From JBLHKS01 sp047620505 (lineage in GTDB: Bacteria; Verrucomicrobiota; Verrucomicrobiia; Verrucomicrobiales; DEV007), in the NCBI GenBank assembly GCA_047620505.1, contig JBLHKS010000009.1, forward strand, positions 14,652 to 78,651: DNA of 64,000 bases, read 5' to 3'. Shown here piece by piece: positions 26,291-34,913 of the stretch (position 1 is its first letter; the number at the start of each line of letters is the position of its first letter). A program made the translations under genes and the position numbers. A model generated the notes under the pieces. It was given only the letters and a program-made list of their open reading frames with translations. It had not been told where the DNA came from and did no database searches.

Positions 26291-26857
26291 TCACGCGATT
26301 CGGTTCATTTTTCGATGTTTCAATTCCGCTTTGATTTCAGCACCGCGGACCCGGTTAGGCCCAAACAAGCGTGGGCTCCGAAAGAGCGCCATCAAACCGA
26401 ATATTCCGATGACCGCCTGAATGATTCCGGATGCGGGACTTCCTGACGCGAGGCCGACGAGCAACGGAAGGAAACACAGAAAGGAAAAGATGATTCCCAA
26501 GACCCGTCCCCAAGTTGTCCGAACGATTAAGCCGACTGCGATGAGGATCGAAAATGCAGCGATGCCTCCTACGATTCCTGCGGTGATCAAATCAAACTCG
26601 ACGCGCGGTTCGTCTGTGGGGATCCCAATCCGCAGGGTCGAATCGCGTTCGCTGACATGGACACAAAACAGCTGACGGCTTTCCGCAACGATCACAAAAA
26701 CGTGATCGCGTTAGTGGTGATTTGCATTTTTTCCACAATCGGAAACTTCATGGCTTTGGCCTTTGCTTTGAATTGGATCCGTGGCTGGCGCGGCGTAGGG
26801 ATTGGGCTCTGGTTCGGGGTCCGAATTTTGCGGAAGGGGCGGCGGCGATTGATCCAT
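26291..26857 (-). pseudogene. Interrupted NPYAAP-type membrane protein
   Basis: Two pieces lie in the same frame, separated by a single TAA at 26711-26713. The upstream piece begins MDQSPPPLPQ (ATG 26857) and contains PNPYAAPATDP. This proline-rich head is common in front of small membrane proteins in planctomycetes and verrucomicrobia. The downstream piece (to 26291) has hydrophobic segments at LITAGIVGGIAAFSILIAVGLIV and VLGIIFSFLCFLPLLVGLA, and a basic tail. Either the gene is inactivated by one nonsense change, or there are two small genes. A+T content is above average and no palindrome copies occur. Confidence 0.5.
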
Positions 26858-27083
26858 TTCAGAGTTATGATCACTTTGCTCGACGCGATCAAGTTTTGAT
26901 TTGGACATCGGCCGTTGTTTTCCTGTATTCTCAATTCGCAATGCTTGGAGCGATCATGGAAGCGGTCCCAAAACCAAACTGGTCTGTAGACGACACCCGC
27001 GTCTACGAAGTCCTGAGAGACGAAGATTGAAGGTCGGCATTTTCAAAACGCGACTTGAGATTGGCGAGTTCGGCGGTTGAAGT

Positions 27084-29414
27084 GTGATCGTGAGATTGCC
27101 TTTCCTGACCACTTCATCGTTCATCCTGGCTTTGACCGCGCCAGCGCTCGCCGAACGCCCTGAGCGGCTCGAAACCCTGCTGGAAACGCACTGCTTCAGC
27201 TGCCACGAAGGCCCGGACTCAGACGGCGATCTGGATTTCTTCGATCTTGAATTCAACCTGGCAAACGAAGAAAATGCCCGGCGCTGGACGCTGGTTCACG
27301 ACCGGGTTGCGGCTGGCGAAATGCCGCCTGCCAAGAAAAAGCAGCCGGATGCAGCTGAGTCGAAAGCGGTCCAGCAGCTGCTGGCGGAAGCGATCACTGA
27401 GGCTGAGCAGAAGCGAGCAGACGTCGTGCTCCGGCGGCTGAACAAGCGCGAGTACGAAAACACGGTTCGCGATCTTTTTCTGACCGAAGTCGAGGTCGAA
27501 GGTTTGCCCGATGACAGTTCGACGGACGGATTCGACAACGTCGGCGAGGGGCTCGCGGTGTCGGCCGAAGCGATGCAGGCTTACCTCGAAGCGGCCGACC
27601 AGGTCCTCGCCGCGGCGTTCGGTCCGGCGACGGAGCCGAAGCGCATCCGGCACGAAACGAATTTGAACGCACAGCTCGATTGGAAAGGCAATCTGGTCGA
27701 CGCTCAGTTTGGAAAAATGTTCCGCAAGACGGACGGCGGCCTCGTGATTTTTCAATCCGGTTACTGCCCGACAAACCTCGTCAACTTCGCCCGATTGAAG
27801 CCGCAGGCCGGAACCTACGTTGGAAAAATCCGAGTTCGCGCGATCCAGAGCGATCGGCCGGTCACGCTTCGAATTTACGGCGGCGACACGATCGTGAACC
27901 GGCGCGAGCAGCACCTCGTCGGCTACTACGATGTGCCGCCAGGCGAGTGGACGACGATCGAGTTTGTGGATCGGTTAGTCGAAGACGGCGGCACGTACCT
28001 GCCCAAACTTTACGGGACGCAGGACACGCGAAAGGACGCTGACACGTATCCTGAGCCTGGTGTCGAAATCGGCGACATCGTGATCGAAGGCCCGATCGAA
28101 GAGTGGCCGCCGCCGAGTCGTGCGCGCCTGTTAGGCGAAGGCGAACCGAACGCATCCGCGATTATTCAGCGCGTGTTGCCGCTTGCCTTCCGGCGTGAAA
28201 TCGAGCCGATCGAGATTGAGCCTTACCGCGCGCTTTTCGACGCTGCGATCGCCGACGGTCGCGAGTTCGAACCTGCGCTGCGCGTCGCTCTCAAAGCGAT
28301 TCTCTGCTCGCCCGAATTCCTCTTTCTCGACGAACCCGGCGACGCGGAAATTTCCGATCACGCCCTCGCCTCACGCCTCTCCTACTTCCTTTGGAGTACG
28401 ATGCCTGACCAGCAGCTGCTCAAATCAAATCTCCGCGACTCCACGACTTTGCAGGCGGAAATCGAGCGGCTCTTGACCGACCCGAAGGCCGAAGCGTTCG
28501 CCGCGAACTTCGCTGGCCAGTGGCTCGATCTTCGCGACATTAATTTCACCGAGCCCGACGCCGGCCTGTTCCCCGAGTTCGACGAACTCCTTCGAATCTC
28601 GATGGTCAGCGAAACCGAACTCTTCTTCGAAGAAATCCTTTCTCAAAACCTCAGCCTCGTGAATTTCGTTGATTCGGATTTCACGTTTCTCAACGGACGA
28701 CTCGCGAGCCACTACGGAATCGACGGCGTCGAGGGCCAGGAATTTCGCAAAGTCGATCTGCCCGCCGACAGCCTCCGCGGCGGCTTGCTCACCCAGGCCA
28801 GCATCCTCAAAATCACCGCCAACGGCACGAACACCTCGCCCATCCTGCGCGGCGATTGGGTTCTGAAAAACATCCTCGGCACGCCGACCTCACCGCCGCC
28901 GGACAACGTCGGATCCGTCGAGCCCGACATCCGCGGCGCGACCACGCTCCGCGAGCAACTCGCTGCCCATCGGAACGTCAAATCCTGCGCCGCGTGTCAC
29001 GACAAAATCGATCCGCCCGGCTTCGCGCTCGAGAGTTTCAACCCGATCGGCGGCTTCCGCGAAACCTACCGAACGATGCACGAAGACGCCGCGCGCCCCG
29101 GCATTTCGCGCGCCCCGCACACCTGGGCCTGGGTCCGCTACCGCATCGGTCCGGAAGTCGACGCAACCGGCCAAATGCCGACCGGAGAGCCCTTTTCCGA
29201 TGTCCGAGAATTTAAGCAGCTGCTGGCGCGCGATCCGGATCAGCTGACGCGAAATCTCGCCCGCCAACTGCTGACCTACGCGCTCGGCCGGAAGATCGGG
29301 TTTTCAGATCGGTCCGCGGTTGAAGCGATCGTGGCCGAGGTAAAAGAGGACGGCTACGGCTTCCGTTCGCTGGTCCACGCCGTGGCGCAGAGCGAGCTTT
29401 TCCTACGACCGTAG
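27084..29414 (+). CDS. PSCyt1/PSD multidomain c-type cytochrome-like protein, module 2
   Basis: A 776-residue paralogue of the protein at 22697, same length by coincidence. GTG start followed by a real signal peptide (VRLPFLTTSSFILALTAPALA). First haem CFSCH (about residue 37), RLNKREYENTVRDLF (DUF1587), a carbohydrate-binding-like middle domain (LVIFQSGYCPTNLVNFARL onward), LASRLSYFLWSTMPD (DUF1592), SILKITANGTNTSPILRG (DUF1588), CAACH and a DUF1585 end with LTYALGRKIGFSDR. Expected to act in the periplasm with the DUF1552 protein that follows. Palindromes at 27372 (perfect), 28411 and 29214. Confidence 0.94.
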   Translation: MIVRLPFLTTSSFILALTAPALAERPERLETLLETHCFSCHEGPDSDGDLDFFDLEFNLANEENARRWTLVHDRVAAGEMPPAKKKQPDAAESKAVQQLLAEAITEAEQKRADVVLRRLNKREYENTVRDLFLTEVEVEGLPDDSSTDGFDNVGEGLAVSAEAMQAYLEAADQVLAAAFGPATEPKRIRHETNLNAQLDWKGNLVDAQFGKMFRKTDGGLVIFQSGYCPTNLVNFARLKPQAGTYVGKIRVRAIQSDRPVTLRIYGGDTIVNRREQHLVGYYDVPPGEWTTIEFVDRLVEDGGTYLPKLYGTQDTRKDADTYPEPGVEIGDIVIEGPIEEWPPPSRARLLGEGEPNASAIIQRVLPLAFRREIEPIEIEPYRALFDAAIADGREFEPALRVALKAILCSPEFLFLDEPGDAEISDHALASRLSYFLWSTMPDQQLLKSNLRDSTTLQAEIERLLTDPKAEAFAANFAGQWLDLRDINFTEPDAGLFPEFDELLRISMVSETELFFEEILSQNLSLVNFVDSDFTFLNGRLASHYGIDGVEGQEFRKVDLPADSLRGGLLTQASILKITANGTNTSPILRGDWVLKNILGTPTSPPPDNVGSVEPDIRGATTLREQLAAHRNVKSCAACHDKIDPPGFALESFNPIGGFRETYRTMHEDAARPGISRAPHTWAWVRYRIGPEVDATGQMPTGEPFSDVREFKQLLARDPDQLTRNLARQLLTYALGRKIGFSDRSAVEAIVAEVKEDGYGFRSLVHAVAQSELFLRP
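27372..27383. repeat. Iterated palindrome, perfect
   Basis: Flanks C...G. QQLL in the module 2 cytochrome. Confidence 0.85.
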
Positions 29415-29465
29415 TTCGGAGATTGCGGGGGCGAAATTCTGCCCCAATATTTATTCGCTAATTCC

Positions 29466-30707
29466 ATGAAATCCACCACCCGCAGAAATTTCCTCCGAGG
29501 CGCTGGCGTCTCCATCGGCCTGCCGTTTCTTGAATCGTTCGCATCAGCAGCTGCTGGCGCGGAAGCGGCCAAACGCCGGATCGTCGCGATCAACATCGGG
29601 CTCGGTCTGCATGGGCCTAACATTCTGCCAACTGCCGCGGGCCGAGATTACGAGATCACCCCGTATCTTGAGGAAATCGCGGATTTCCGTAATGACTTCA
29701 CCGTGCTGTCCGGCGTCGCGCATCCCGAAGTCGGCGGCGGGCACAGTTCTTACAAATCTTACCTGACCTGCGCTCCTCACCCGAATAGCGCGGGGTTCCG
29801 GAATACGATTTCGATCGACCAACTCGCCGCAGCGGAACTGGGGACGGAGACGCGGTTCGGCTCGATGTCTTTGAGCAGCTCAGGACCAGGCCTCTCGTGG
29901 TCGCGCTCCGGCGTGGAGATCCCGACGCTGACGCGGCCGAGCTACGTTTTCAAAAAGATGTTCGTCGAGGGCACGGATGCGGAAAAGGCTCGCCAGCTGG
30001 AGCGGTTGCGCGATGGGCAGAGCATTCTGGATGTGGTGATGGAGAAGACGAAGCGGATGGATTCGCGTCTGAGCGGGCGGGACAAGGAGAAGCTGGATCA
30101 GTATTTTGAGGCGGTTCGCGAGGCTGAGCGGCGGCTGGTGAAGGCCGAGTCCTGGGAGCACGTGGCTAAGCCGAAGACGGATCGCGAAGAGCCGAGGGAT
30201 GAGGCCGACAGCAAGCGAATTGTCGAGTGCATGCGGTTGGTTTACGACATGATGCACCTCGCGTTGGAAAGCGATTCGACCCGGTTTTTGACTTACAATT
30301 TCACCGGGATGAACGCGGTGCCGGTGATCCCGGGCGTCGATGTCGACTACCACAATCTTTCGCATCACGGCAAGGATCCAGCGAAGATCGATCAGCTGAC
30401 GATCGTGGAACGGACGGTGACGCGGGAGTTCGGCGGATTTCTCAAGAAGCTCAGCGATAATGATCTGTTAGACTCGACGATGGTGGTTTTCGGCTCGAAT
30501 CTCGGCAACGCGAGCAGCCACGATACGAAGAACATGCCGATCGTTTTCGCAGGCGGCGGATTCGAGCACGGGCAGCACCTGGCGTTCGACCGAGACGACA
30601 ATTATCCGTTGCCGAATCTTTTCGTTTCGATGCTTCAGCGGCTTGGGCTGGAGACGGATTCGTTCGGAACCGGCACGAAGCCAATGGACGGGCTAAAGAT
30701 GATTTGA
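29466..30707 (+). CDS. DUF1552 (HXXSHH) Tat-exported protein, module 2
   Basis: A 413-residue paralogue of the protein at 25024. Tat-like start TTRRNFLRGAGVSIGLPFLE, motif YHNLSHHG and C-terminal GGGFEHGQHLAFDR. Located 51 bases after its cytochrome partner. The perfect palindrome at 29545 falls here in a different frame and encodes the SAAAG just after the signal region, where the paralogue has no such sequence. This shows that the DNA word, not the residues, is what recurs. Confidence 0.93.
   Translation: MKSTTRRNFLRGAGVSIGLPFLESFASAAAGAEAAKRRIVAINIGLGLHGPNILPTAAGRDYEITPYLEEIADFRNDFTVLSGVAHPEVGGGHSSYKSYLTCAPHPNSAGFRNTISIDQLAAAELGTETRFGSMSLSSSGPGLSWSRSGVEIPTLTRPSYVFKKMFVEGTDAEKARQLERLRDGQSILDVVMEKTKRMDSRLSGRDKEKLDQYFEAVREAERRLVKAESWEHVAKPKTDREEPRDEADSKRIVECMRLVYDMMHLALESDSTRFLTYNFTGMNAVPVIPGVDVDYHNLSHHGKDPAKIDQLTIVERTVTREFGGFLKKLSDNDLLDSTMVVFGSNLGNASSHDTKNMPIVFAGGGFEHGQHLAFDRDDNYPLPNLFVSMLQRLGLETDSFGTGTKPMDGLKMI
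29545..29556. repeat. Iterated palindrome, perfect
   Basis: Flanks T...G. Different frame: SAAAG after the Tat signal of DUF1552 protein, module 2. Confidence 0.85.
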
Positions 30708-30761
30708 GAGGTCAAGTTGCCGATAAATCGGCTTGCGGGATTTGGAAAGTAAGCTATGGCT

Positions 30762-30789
30762 ATGAAATATAGGCGAACCTATATTTCAT
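30762..30789. promoter_or_regulatory. Near-perfect 28-bp palindromic operator of the metal importer
   Basis: Arm ATGAAATATAGG (30762-30773), 4-base spacer CGAA, then the exact reverse complement of the arm (30778-30789). It ends two bases before the ATG of the binding-protein gene. Arm sequence and 4-base spacing resemble MntR boxes of enterobacteria (arm AACATAGC, 4-base spacer). It probably binds a DtxR/MntR-type repressor. The operon itself encodes such a domain (32512-33936). It could also form an RNA hairpin over the translation start. Confidence 0.75.
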
Positions 30790-30791
30790 TC

Positions 30792-31730
30792 ATGAAGCGA
30801 TCTCTCTCTTTTTTTCTCACCGTCGCGAGCCTCATCGGGCTGGTCGGCTGCGGTTCGGACCCCGATTCCGACGACGGCAAGGTCCGGATCGTGGCGACAA
30901 CCACGATGATCGCGGACATGGCGAAGGCGATCGTCGGCGATGTTCAGGACGTCGAGGTGATCACTCTGATGGGGCCAGGCGTCGATCCTCACACTTTCAA
31001 CCTGCCTTCTCGATCGCTTTCGGATCTGCGTAGGGCGGACGTGGTTCTTTACAACGGGCTCCATCTCGAAGGGCGCACTTCAGAGGTTTACGAGCCGCTG
31101 AGCGAAGGCGGCGCTGTCGTTCTGGCGGTTGGCGATGCGATCGCGAAAGCGGATTTGCTCGGCGCTGAAATCGCGGCGCATCCGGATCCGCACATCTGGG
31201 GTGATCCGAAACTCTGGGCTGGTTGCATCGATTCGGTTGTCTCGGCGATCAGCGGCAAGCTTCCTGACAAAGCCACAAATCTTAAGGCAAACGGACAGGC
31301 GTATCGCCAGCAGCTGCTGGATCTCGACGAATGGGCGAAGGGCAGGTTCGCCGAGCTGCCGGAGGGAAATCGCGTGGTGATCACGAGTCACGACGCGTTC
31401 AATTATTTCGGCCGCGCGTACGGCCTGGAGGTGCTGGCGCCGCAGGGAATTTCGACTGAAGGCGAGGTCGGGATGGCGGACATCGCGGAGACGGCGAAGC
31501 TGATCAAGGAACGTGGCGTTCGCGCGATTTTCACGGAGTCGAGCGTGAACCCGGCGACGATCCAGCGGTTGGCCTCGGACACGGGCGCGAAGACGGGCGG
31601 CGAGCTGTTTTCGGATGCGCTGGGCGCGGCGGGCGAGATCGAGAAGTCTGGCGGCGAGAGCTACGACGTCGGAACTTACATCGGGATGATCAAGCACAAC
31701 GTGAACACGATCGTTGAGGCCTTGAAATGA
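30792..31730 (+). CDS. Metal-ion ABC importer, substrate-binding lipoprotein (ZnuA/MntA/TroA type)
   Basis: A 312-residue cluster A-I binding protein. ATG 30792 gives MKRSLSFFLTVASLIGLVGC with the lipobox Cys20. An upstream ATG at 30756 would place the operator inside the gene. Ligand regions are GPGVDPHTFNLP (His), HPDPHIWGDPKLW (His), TSHDAFNYFGRAYGLE and the late Glu/Asp in IFTESSVNPAT and ALGAAG. There is no long His-rich loop, which argues for Mn or Fe rather than Zn. First gene of a four-gene operon with overlapping stops and starts. Confidence 0.93.
   Translation: MKRSLSFFLTVASLIGLVGCGSDPDSDDGKVRIVATTTMIADMAKAIVGDVQDVEVITLMGPGVDPHTFNLPSRSLSDLRRADVVLYNGLHLEGRTSEVYEPLSEGGAVVLAVGDAIAKADLLGAEIAAHPDPHIWGDPKLWAGCIDSVVSAISGKLPDKATNLKANGQAYRQQLLDLDEWAKGRFAELPEGNRVVITSHDAFNYFGRAYGLEVLAPQGISTEGEVGMADIAETAKLIKERGVRAIFTESSVNPATIQRLASDTGAKTGGELFSDALGAAGEIEKSGGESYDVGTYIGMIKHNVNTIVEALK
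31308..31319. repeat. Iterated palindrome, perfect
   Basis: Flanks C...G. QQLL in the metal-binding lipoprotein. Confidence 0.85.
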
Positions 31731-32512
31731 TGAGCAAGCCGGCCTTGGAAATTCACGACCTGACGGTGGCTTACCGAAAAAAGCCAGTGCTCTGGGGCAT
31801 CGATCTCGCGGTCGAGCCTGGCGCCCTCGTCGGGATCATCGGCCCTAACGGAGCCGGAAAATCGACGCTGATCAAGGCTTGCATGGGGCTTCTGCCGTTG
31901 AGCAGCGGTTGGGTCGAGGTCTTTGGGCAACCGCTTAAGAAAAACCTCAAGCGAGTCGGCTACATTCCGCAACGCGAGTCGATCGATTGGGATTTTCCGG
32001 TCACGGCTTACGATGTGGTTTTGATGGGGCGTTACGGGCATGTTGGACTCTTTCGCTGGCCCTCACGGAGCGACAAAAACCTCGCACTGGAATGCCTCGA
32101 ATCGGTCGGGATGATCCAATTCGCGAAGCGCCAGATTTCGCAGTTGTCAGGGGGTCAGCAGCAGCGGGTTTTTCTGGCGCGGGCGCTGGCTCAGCAGAGC
32201 GATGTCTATTTTATGGACGAGCCGTTCGCCGGCGTGGATGCGGCAACCGAAGAGAGCATCATTCGGCTTTTGCGCGAGCTTCGCGCGGCGGGCAAGACGG
32301 TGTTCGTCGTGCATCACGATTTGTCGACTGCAGACGAATATTTCGACCAGATCGCGTTGATCAACCAACGGCTAGTGGCTTTCGGCGAGACGGCTGACGT
32401 GTTCACGCCGGATTTGATCCAGAAAACTTATGGCGGCCGACTTTCGATCATGGCGGAAGTGGCTGAGGCGTTGAAGGCAGACGAAGGCCTGGCGGCTGTG
32501 ACGAAGCACTGA
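31727..32512 (+). CDS. Metal-ion ABC importer, ATPase
   Basis: A 261-residue ATP-binding subunit that powers the importer at the inner face of the membrane. Walker A GPNGAGKST (residues 39-47), Q-loop IPQRESIDWDFPVTAYDVVLMGR (family block, in part), signature LSGGQQQRVFLARAL, Walker B VYFMDEP and switch His in VVHHDLST. The IPQR...DWDFP Q-loop is typical for MntB/ZnuC-like subunits. The start overlaps the preceding stop (ATGA). Confidence 0.96.
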   Translation: MMSKPALEIHDLTVAYRKKPVLWGIDLAVEPGALVGIIGPNGAGKSTLIKACMGLLPLSSGWVEVFGQPLKKNLKRVGYIPQRESIDWDFPVTAYDVVLMGRYGHVGLFRWPSRSDKNLALECLESVGMIQFAKRQISQLSGGQQQRVFLARALAQQSDVYFMDEPFAGVDAATEESIIRLLRELRAAGKTVFVVHHDLSTADEYFDQIALINQRLVAFGETADVFTPDLIQKTYGGRLSIMAEVAEALKADEGLAAVTKH

Positions 32513-33936
32513 TGAATCGATCGAAGTCAGCAGCTGCTGGATTGGTTTTCGCGATTTTCGCGTTTCCAGCCGTGGCGTTCGCGGCTCGTGTTTCGGACGT
32601 TCAGGATACGGATTTCTGGGAGCAGGCGACGCGGTTTTTCGATTGGGGTGATCCTCACAACGGTCGCTATTTGATGGAGTTGACGATCGGCTGCGCGTTG
32701 GTCGGGCTCTGCTGCGGATTGCTGAGCGCGTTCATCGTGGTGCGCCGAATCGCGCTCGTGGGCGACATGCTTTCGCACGCGATTCTGCCAGGGATCGTGT
32801 TAGGATTTCTCTGGACGGCGACGAAGAATCCAGTCCATCTCCTCATCGGCGCGGTGACCGCCGGGTTGGTTGGAGCGGCGCTCGCGACCGGGTTGAAACG
32901 AACGACAACACTCAAAGACGATACGAATTTTGGGATCGTGTTAGGCGGATTTTACGCGGTCGGGATTTTTCTGATGTCGATGATTCAGAACGGAAATTTC
33001 GGCGATCAAAGCGGGATCGGCGAGATTCTGTTAGGCTCGGCTGCGGCGATGCGGACGGCCGATATCAAGCTGATTGCCGTGGTCGCGGCGGTTTCAGTGA
33101 TCGTGATCGGCCTGCTCTTCAAAGAATTCAAGGCATCCAGTTTTGATCCGAGTTTCGCGAACACAATCGGGATCAAGGAGCGAGGAATGCACTACCTTTT
33201 GATGGGTTTGCTCTCGTTCGTCGTGGTGATTTCAATCCAGGCGGTCGGCGCGCTCCTCGTAACGGCGATGCTCATCATCCCAGCTGCAACGGCCACGCTT
33301 TTGACTCATCGCCTCGAGATTGTGATCCTCCTCGCGGTCCTTTTCGGGATGGTCGCCTCGGTCGGAGGTGCGTATTTTTCATTCCTCCATCAGGGCCTGC
33401 CGACCGGCGCTTTGATGATCTTGACCGGTTCGTTCGGGTTCAGCCTGGCGTTCATTTTTGCGCCTGAACGCGGGCTGCTTCCCAGAAAGCTGCGACGCAA
33501 ACGACAGGCCGCCCGGATCCAGCGCGAGAACACGCTGAAGGCGATTTTCCACCTCCTGGAGGCCGCGGGATTCGAGTCCGATCGCGTCACTTTTGCCGAC
33601 CTGACCGCTCGACGCCGGCGCGGCGAATCGGAAGTCCGCCGCGAGTTTCAGAACCTCGCCAGACACGGCCTGGTCGAGCTGAACGGCGCGTCGCTTCGCC
33701 TAACCGACGCGGGCCTGACACGTGCAAAAGAAATCGTCCGCAACCACCGCCTCTGGGAGCTCTACCTCACCCACTCAGCCGACATTGCAGCCGACCACGT
33801 TCACGACGACGCGGAGAAAATCGAACACGTCCTTGGGGAGAATGTTGTGCGTTTGTTAGAGCAGCGTTTCGGCGCGGAGGCGATCGATCCTCACGGCAAA
33901 ACCATTCCAGCAGCTGCTGGCGGCAGCGCATCATGA
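32512..33936 (+). CDS. Metal-ion ABC permease fused to a DtxR/MntR-type repressor domain
   Basis: A 474-residue fusion. Residues 1-25 look like a signal/first helix. About 50-325 is an ABC-3 permease with eight or more membrane helices (VVRRIALVGDMLSHAILPGIVLG is the usual family block). After the linker RKLRRKRQAARI comes a full DtxR-type module: winged helix (about 340-405, NTLKAIFHLLEA ... SEVRREFQNLARHGLVEL) and the metal-binding/dimer domain with HRLWELYL, HVHDDAEKIEHVL and DPHG. The E-x-I-E-H arrangement follows the Mn-type MntR rather than Fe-type DtxR, where a Cys is expected. A repressor tethered to the membrane by the importer it controls is the likely reading. Confidence 0.9.
   Translation: MNRSKSAAAGLVFAIFAFPAVAFAARVSDVQDTDFWEQATRFFDWGDPHNGRYLMELTIGCALVGLCCGLLSAFIVVRRIALVGDMLSHAILPGIVLGFLWTATKNPVHLLIGAVTAGLVGAALATGLKRTTTLKDDTNFGIVLGGFYAVGIFLMSMIQNGNFGDQSGIGEILLGSAAAMRTADIKLIAVVAAVSVIVIGLLFKEFKASSFDPSFANTIGIKERGMHYLLMGLLSFVVVISIQAVGALLVTAMLIIPAATATLLTHRLEIVILLAVLFGMVASVGGAYFSFLHQGLPTGALMILTGSFGFSLAFIFAPERGLLPRKLRRKRQAARIQRENTLKAIFHLLEAAGFESDRVTFADLTARRRRGESEVRREFQNLARHGLVELNGASLRLTDAGLTRAKEIVRNHRLWELYLTHSADIAADHVHDDAEKIEHVLGENVVRLLEQRFGAEAIDPHGKTIPAAAGGSAS
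32528..32539. repeat. Iterated palindrome, perfect
   Basis: Flanks T...G. SAAAG at codons 6-10 of the permease-DtxR fusion. Confidence 0.85.
33908..33919. repeat. Iterated palindrome, perfect
   Basis: Flanks C...G. PAAAG in the last nine codons of the permease-DtxR fusion. Confidence 0.85.
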
Positions 33937-34871
33937 ACGAGATCATTCCACCTTTCGACGCCCGAATCGTTTTCACGGATCCCTGGCTGGTTTCGCCCGA
34001 TTCCACGCTCAAGATCTGCCTCCTGGCTGCGTTCGTTTTCATCTCCTGCGCCCTCGCCGGAAACTACCTGATTCTCCGCCGCATGGCGCTGGTCGGCGAC
34101 GCGATGAGCCACAGCGTGCTCCCAGGAATCGTCCTCGCCTTCGTGATCGCGAACGGCAACGGATTCTGGGTAATCGTCGGCGCGATCATCGCCGGTCTCC
34201 TGACCACGATGCTCATCGAGTGGATTCACAAAAGCTCAATCGTGAAGCAGGACGTCGCGATCGGAGTCACGTTTACCACTTTGTTTGCCATCGGCGTCGT
34301 CCTCTTGAAACTGCTCGCTGGAAACATCCACATCGACACCGATTGCGTGCTCTACGGCCAGCTTGAGACCGCCGGAACGGACGGCGGAAAAATCTGGATC
34401 AGCGGCGTGATCGCCGGAGTCACCGCCCTGCTCGTGGTCGTTTTCTACAAGCAATTGCTGGTGACTTCCTTCGATCCTACGCTCGCGAGTTCGATGGGGA
34501 TTCCCTCGCAACTCGTCCACTACGGCTTGATGGCCTGGGTCTCGGTCGTCGTCGTCAGCGCGTTCGAAGCCGTCGGCAGCATCATGGTCGTCGCGATGCT
34601 GATTCTCCCTGGCGCGACCGGCACGCTCCTGAGCCAGCGCCTACCGAGAGTTCTTGCCCTCAGCGTGATTCATGCCGTCATCAGCGCGTTCGCCGGGTTC
34701 CATTTTTCGCTTCTCTTCAACGGAAAATTCGCCGCAGGCATGGTTGTGACCGGCTTTCTTCTTTTCCTGCTCGCCTGGCTCTTCAGCCCGTCCCAGGGCT
34801 TGATTTCGCGGAGATTCGCACGCTGGGCGCTTCGTCGAGACGTCCGAAACGGTGCCCTTGCCGAGTCATAA
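33933..34871 (+). CDS. Metal-ion ABC importer, second permease
   Basis: A 312-residue ABC-3 family permease with about eight membrane helices. The same block appears as LRRMALVGDAMSHSVLPGIVLAF. It lacks the cytoplasmic repressor extension of its partner and ends after a basic stretch (RRFARWALRRD). The start overlaps the fused permease's stop by four bases. The two permeases probably form a heterodimeric channel. Confidence 0.94.
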   Translation: MNEIIPPFDARIVFTDPWLVSPDSTLKICLLAAFVFISCALAGNYLILRRMALVGDAMSHSVLPGIVLAFVIANGNGFWVIVGAIIAGLLTTMLIEWIHKSSIVKQDVAIGVTFTTLFAIGVVLLKLLAGNIHIDTDCVLYGQLETAGTDGGKIWISGVIAGVTALLVVVFYKQLLVTSFDPTLASSMGIPSQLVHYGLMAWVSVVVVSAFEAVGSIMVVAMLILPGATGTLLSQRLPRVLALSVIHAVISAFAGFHFSLLFNGKFAAGMVVTGFLLFLLAWLFSPSQGLISRRFARWALRRDVRNGALAES

Positions 34872-34913
34872 CGGGTTTACAATCGCGCCGAACCCATTTT
34901 AGGTCAGGTTCCC

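Noticed and set aside
26722..27030. Plus-strand open frame of 102 codons before the module 2 cytochrome
   Set aside because: Antisense to the NPYAAP gene and without recognisable features.
34450..34462. AAGCAATTGCTG in the second permease
   Set aside because: Two mismatches from the palindrome, so not counted, though it may be a decayed copy.
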